From an uncultured Bacteroidota bacterium (lineage in GTDB: Bacteria > Bacteroidota > Bacteroidia > UKL13-3): a DNA stretch of 64,000 nt. The notes beneath the pieces were generated by a model. The model searched no databases. It was not told the origin of the DNA and worked only from the letters and a program-made list of their open reading frames with translations. Shown here in pieces: positions 63,844 through 64,000 of this stretch. The position numbers and the translations under genes were made by a program. Where the stretch lies: the NCBI GenBank assembly GCA_903850915.1, contig CAINMV010000029.1:124001-188000 (forward strand), read 5' to 3'. Position 1 is the first letter of the stretch; every line of letters begins with the position of its first letter.

Positions 63844-64000
63844 TTATTTGAACATAGGCATGTTTTTAAGACTTCTCCCCATACCTTGAAATTTGTTCAT
63901 GGTTTTCATCATTTTTCGCATCTCTTCAAATTGTTTTATTAAGTCGTTCACCTCTTGAATAGAAGTTCCACTTCCTTTGGCAACTCGGAGTCGTCGGGAT
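63844..64000 (-). CDS. ffh: Signal recognition particle protein Ffh, C-terminal end (cut by window)
   Basis: The minus strand from the window edge reads SRRLRVAKGSGTS, VNDLIKQFEEMRKMMK and ends in a Met-rich tail (MGRSLKNMPMFK) before TAA at 63844. This is the end of the M domain of Ffh, which binds 4.5S RNA and signal peptides. About 52 residues are visible; the NG GTPase domain lies outside the window. It precedes mrp in the same direction, 67 bp away. Confidence 0.88.
   Translation of the reverse strand, partial: SRRLRVAKGSGTSIQEVNDLIKQFEEMRKMMKTMNKFQGMGRSLKNMPMFK

Overview
The window is AT-rich chromosomal DNA of a member of the phylum Bacteroidota, probably a free-living aerobe or facultative aerobe. 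Evidence: three secreted proteins end in a type IX secretion (T9SS) sorting domain; a PorT-like T9SS gene overlaps menG/ubiE; many genes follow a TAnnTTTG-type -7 promoter box instead of a classical -35/-10 pair; Shine-Dalgarno sites are not conspicuous; and menaquinone, Complex I and Bacteroidota-style gene fusions (MoeB-rhodanese, MoaC-MoaB) are present. I see no rRNA, tRNA, CRISPR, insertion sequence, integrase or phage gene. Both ends cut genes: a DEAD-box helicase on the left and ffh on the right.

Layout. 1-2.4 kb: helicase and rimO, convergent on a shared hairpin. 2.5-15.8 kb: a compact molybdenum/formate block. A rightward operon (TauE-type permease, moeA, mobA, moaD, moeB-rhodanese, moaE, moaCB) meets a leftward operon (fhs, fdhD, NuoE/F-like formate dehydrogenase subunit, Cys-type formate dehydrogenase catalytic subunit, moaA). 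Together these make molybdenum cofactor, mature and build an NAD-linked formate dehydrogenase, and connect formate to the tetrahydrofolate C1 pool. 16-28.5 kb: a secreted BNR-repeat protein, alaS, a thioredoxin-fold lipoprotein, a tandem D-Ala-D-Ala-ligase-like fusion, menG, porT, an exonuclease and recQ. 28.5-36 kb: small and accessory genes, including a NYN/LOTUS protein, a YHYH protein, an aminotransferase, a glycosyltransferase gene interrupted by one in-frame TAG, and a T9SS cargo protein.

36-44 kb: nuoHIJKLMN (leftward), the membrane arm of Complex I plus NuoI, without nuoA-G beside it, preceded by a glutathione peroxidase. 44-49.5 kb: rpsL-rpsG-fusA-rpsJ-rplC (leftward), ending in a strong terminator right after rplC, so the usual continuation into rplD/rplW/rplB is absent. 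49.6-55 kb: divergent CPBP membrane protein, SDR, epimerase, clpC. 55-64 kb: three periplasmic SurA/parvulin-type genes with a MoxR ATPase, then fmt, a DUF58 protein, mrp and the end of ffh.

I did not find a defence island, a mobile element or an unmistakably new multi-gene system. The most noteworthy items are the integrated Moco-formate block with a MoeB that has lost its zinc cysteines, the tandem ATP-grasp ligase fusion, the amber-interrupted glycosyltransferase, and the broken nuo and S10 gene clusters.
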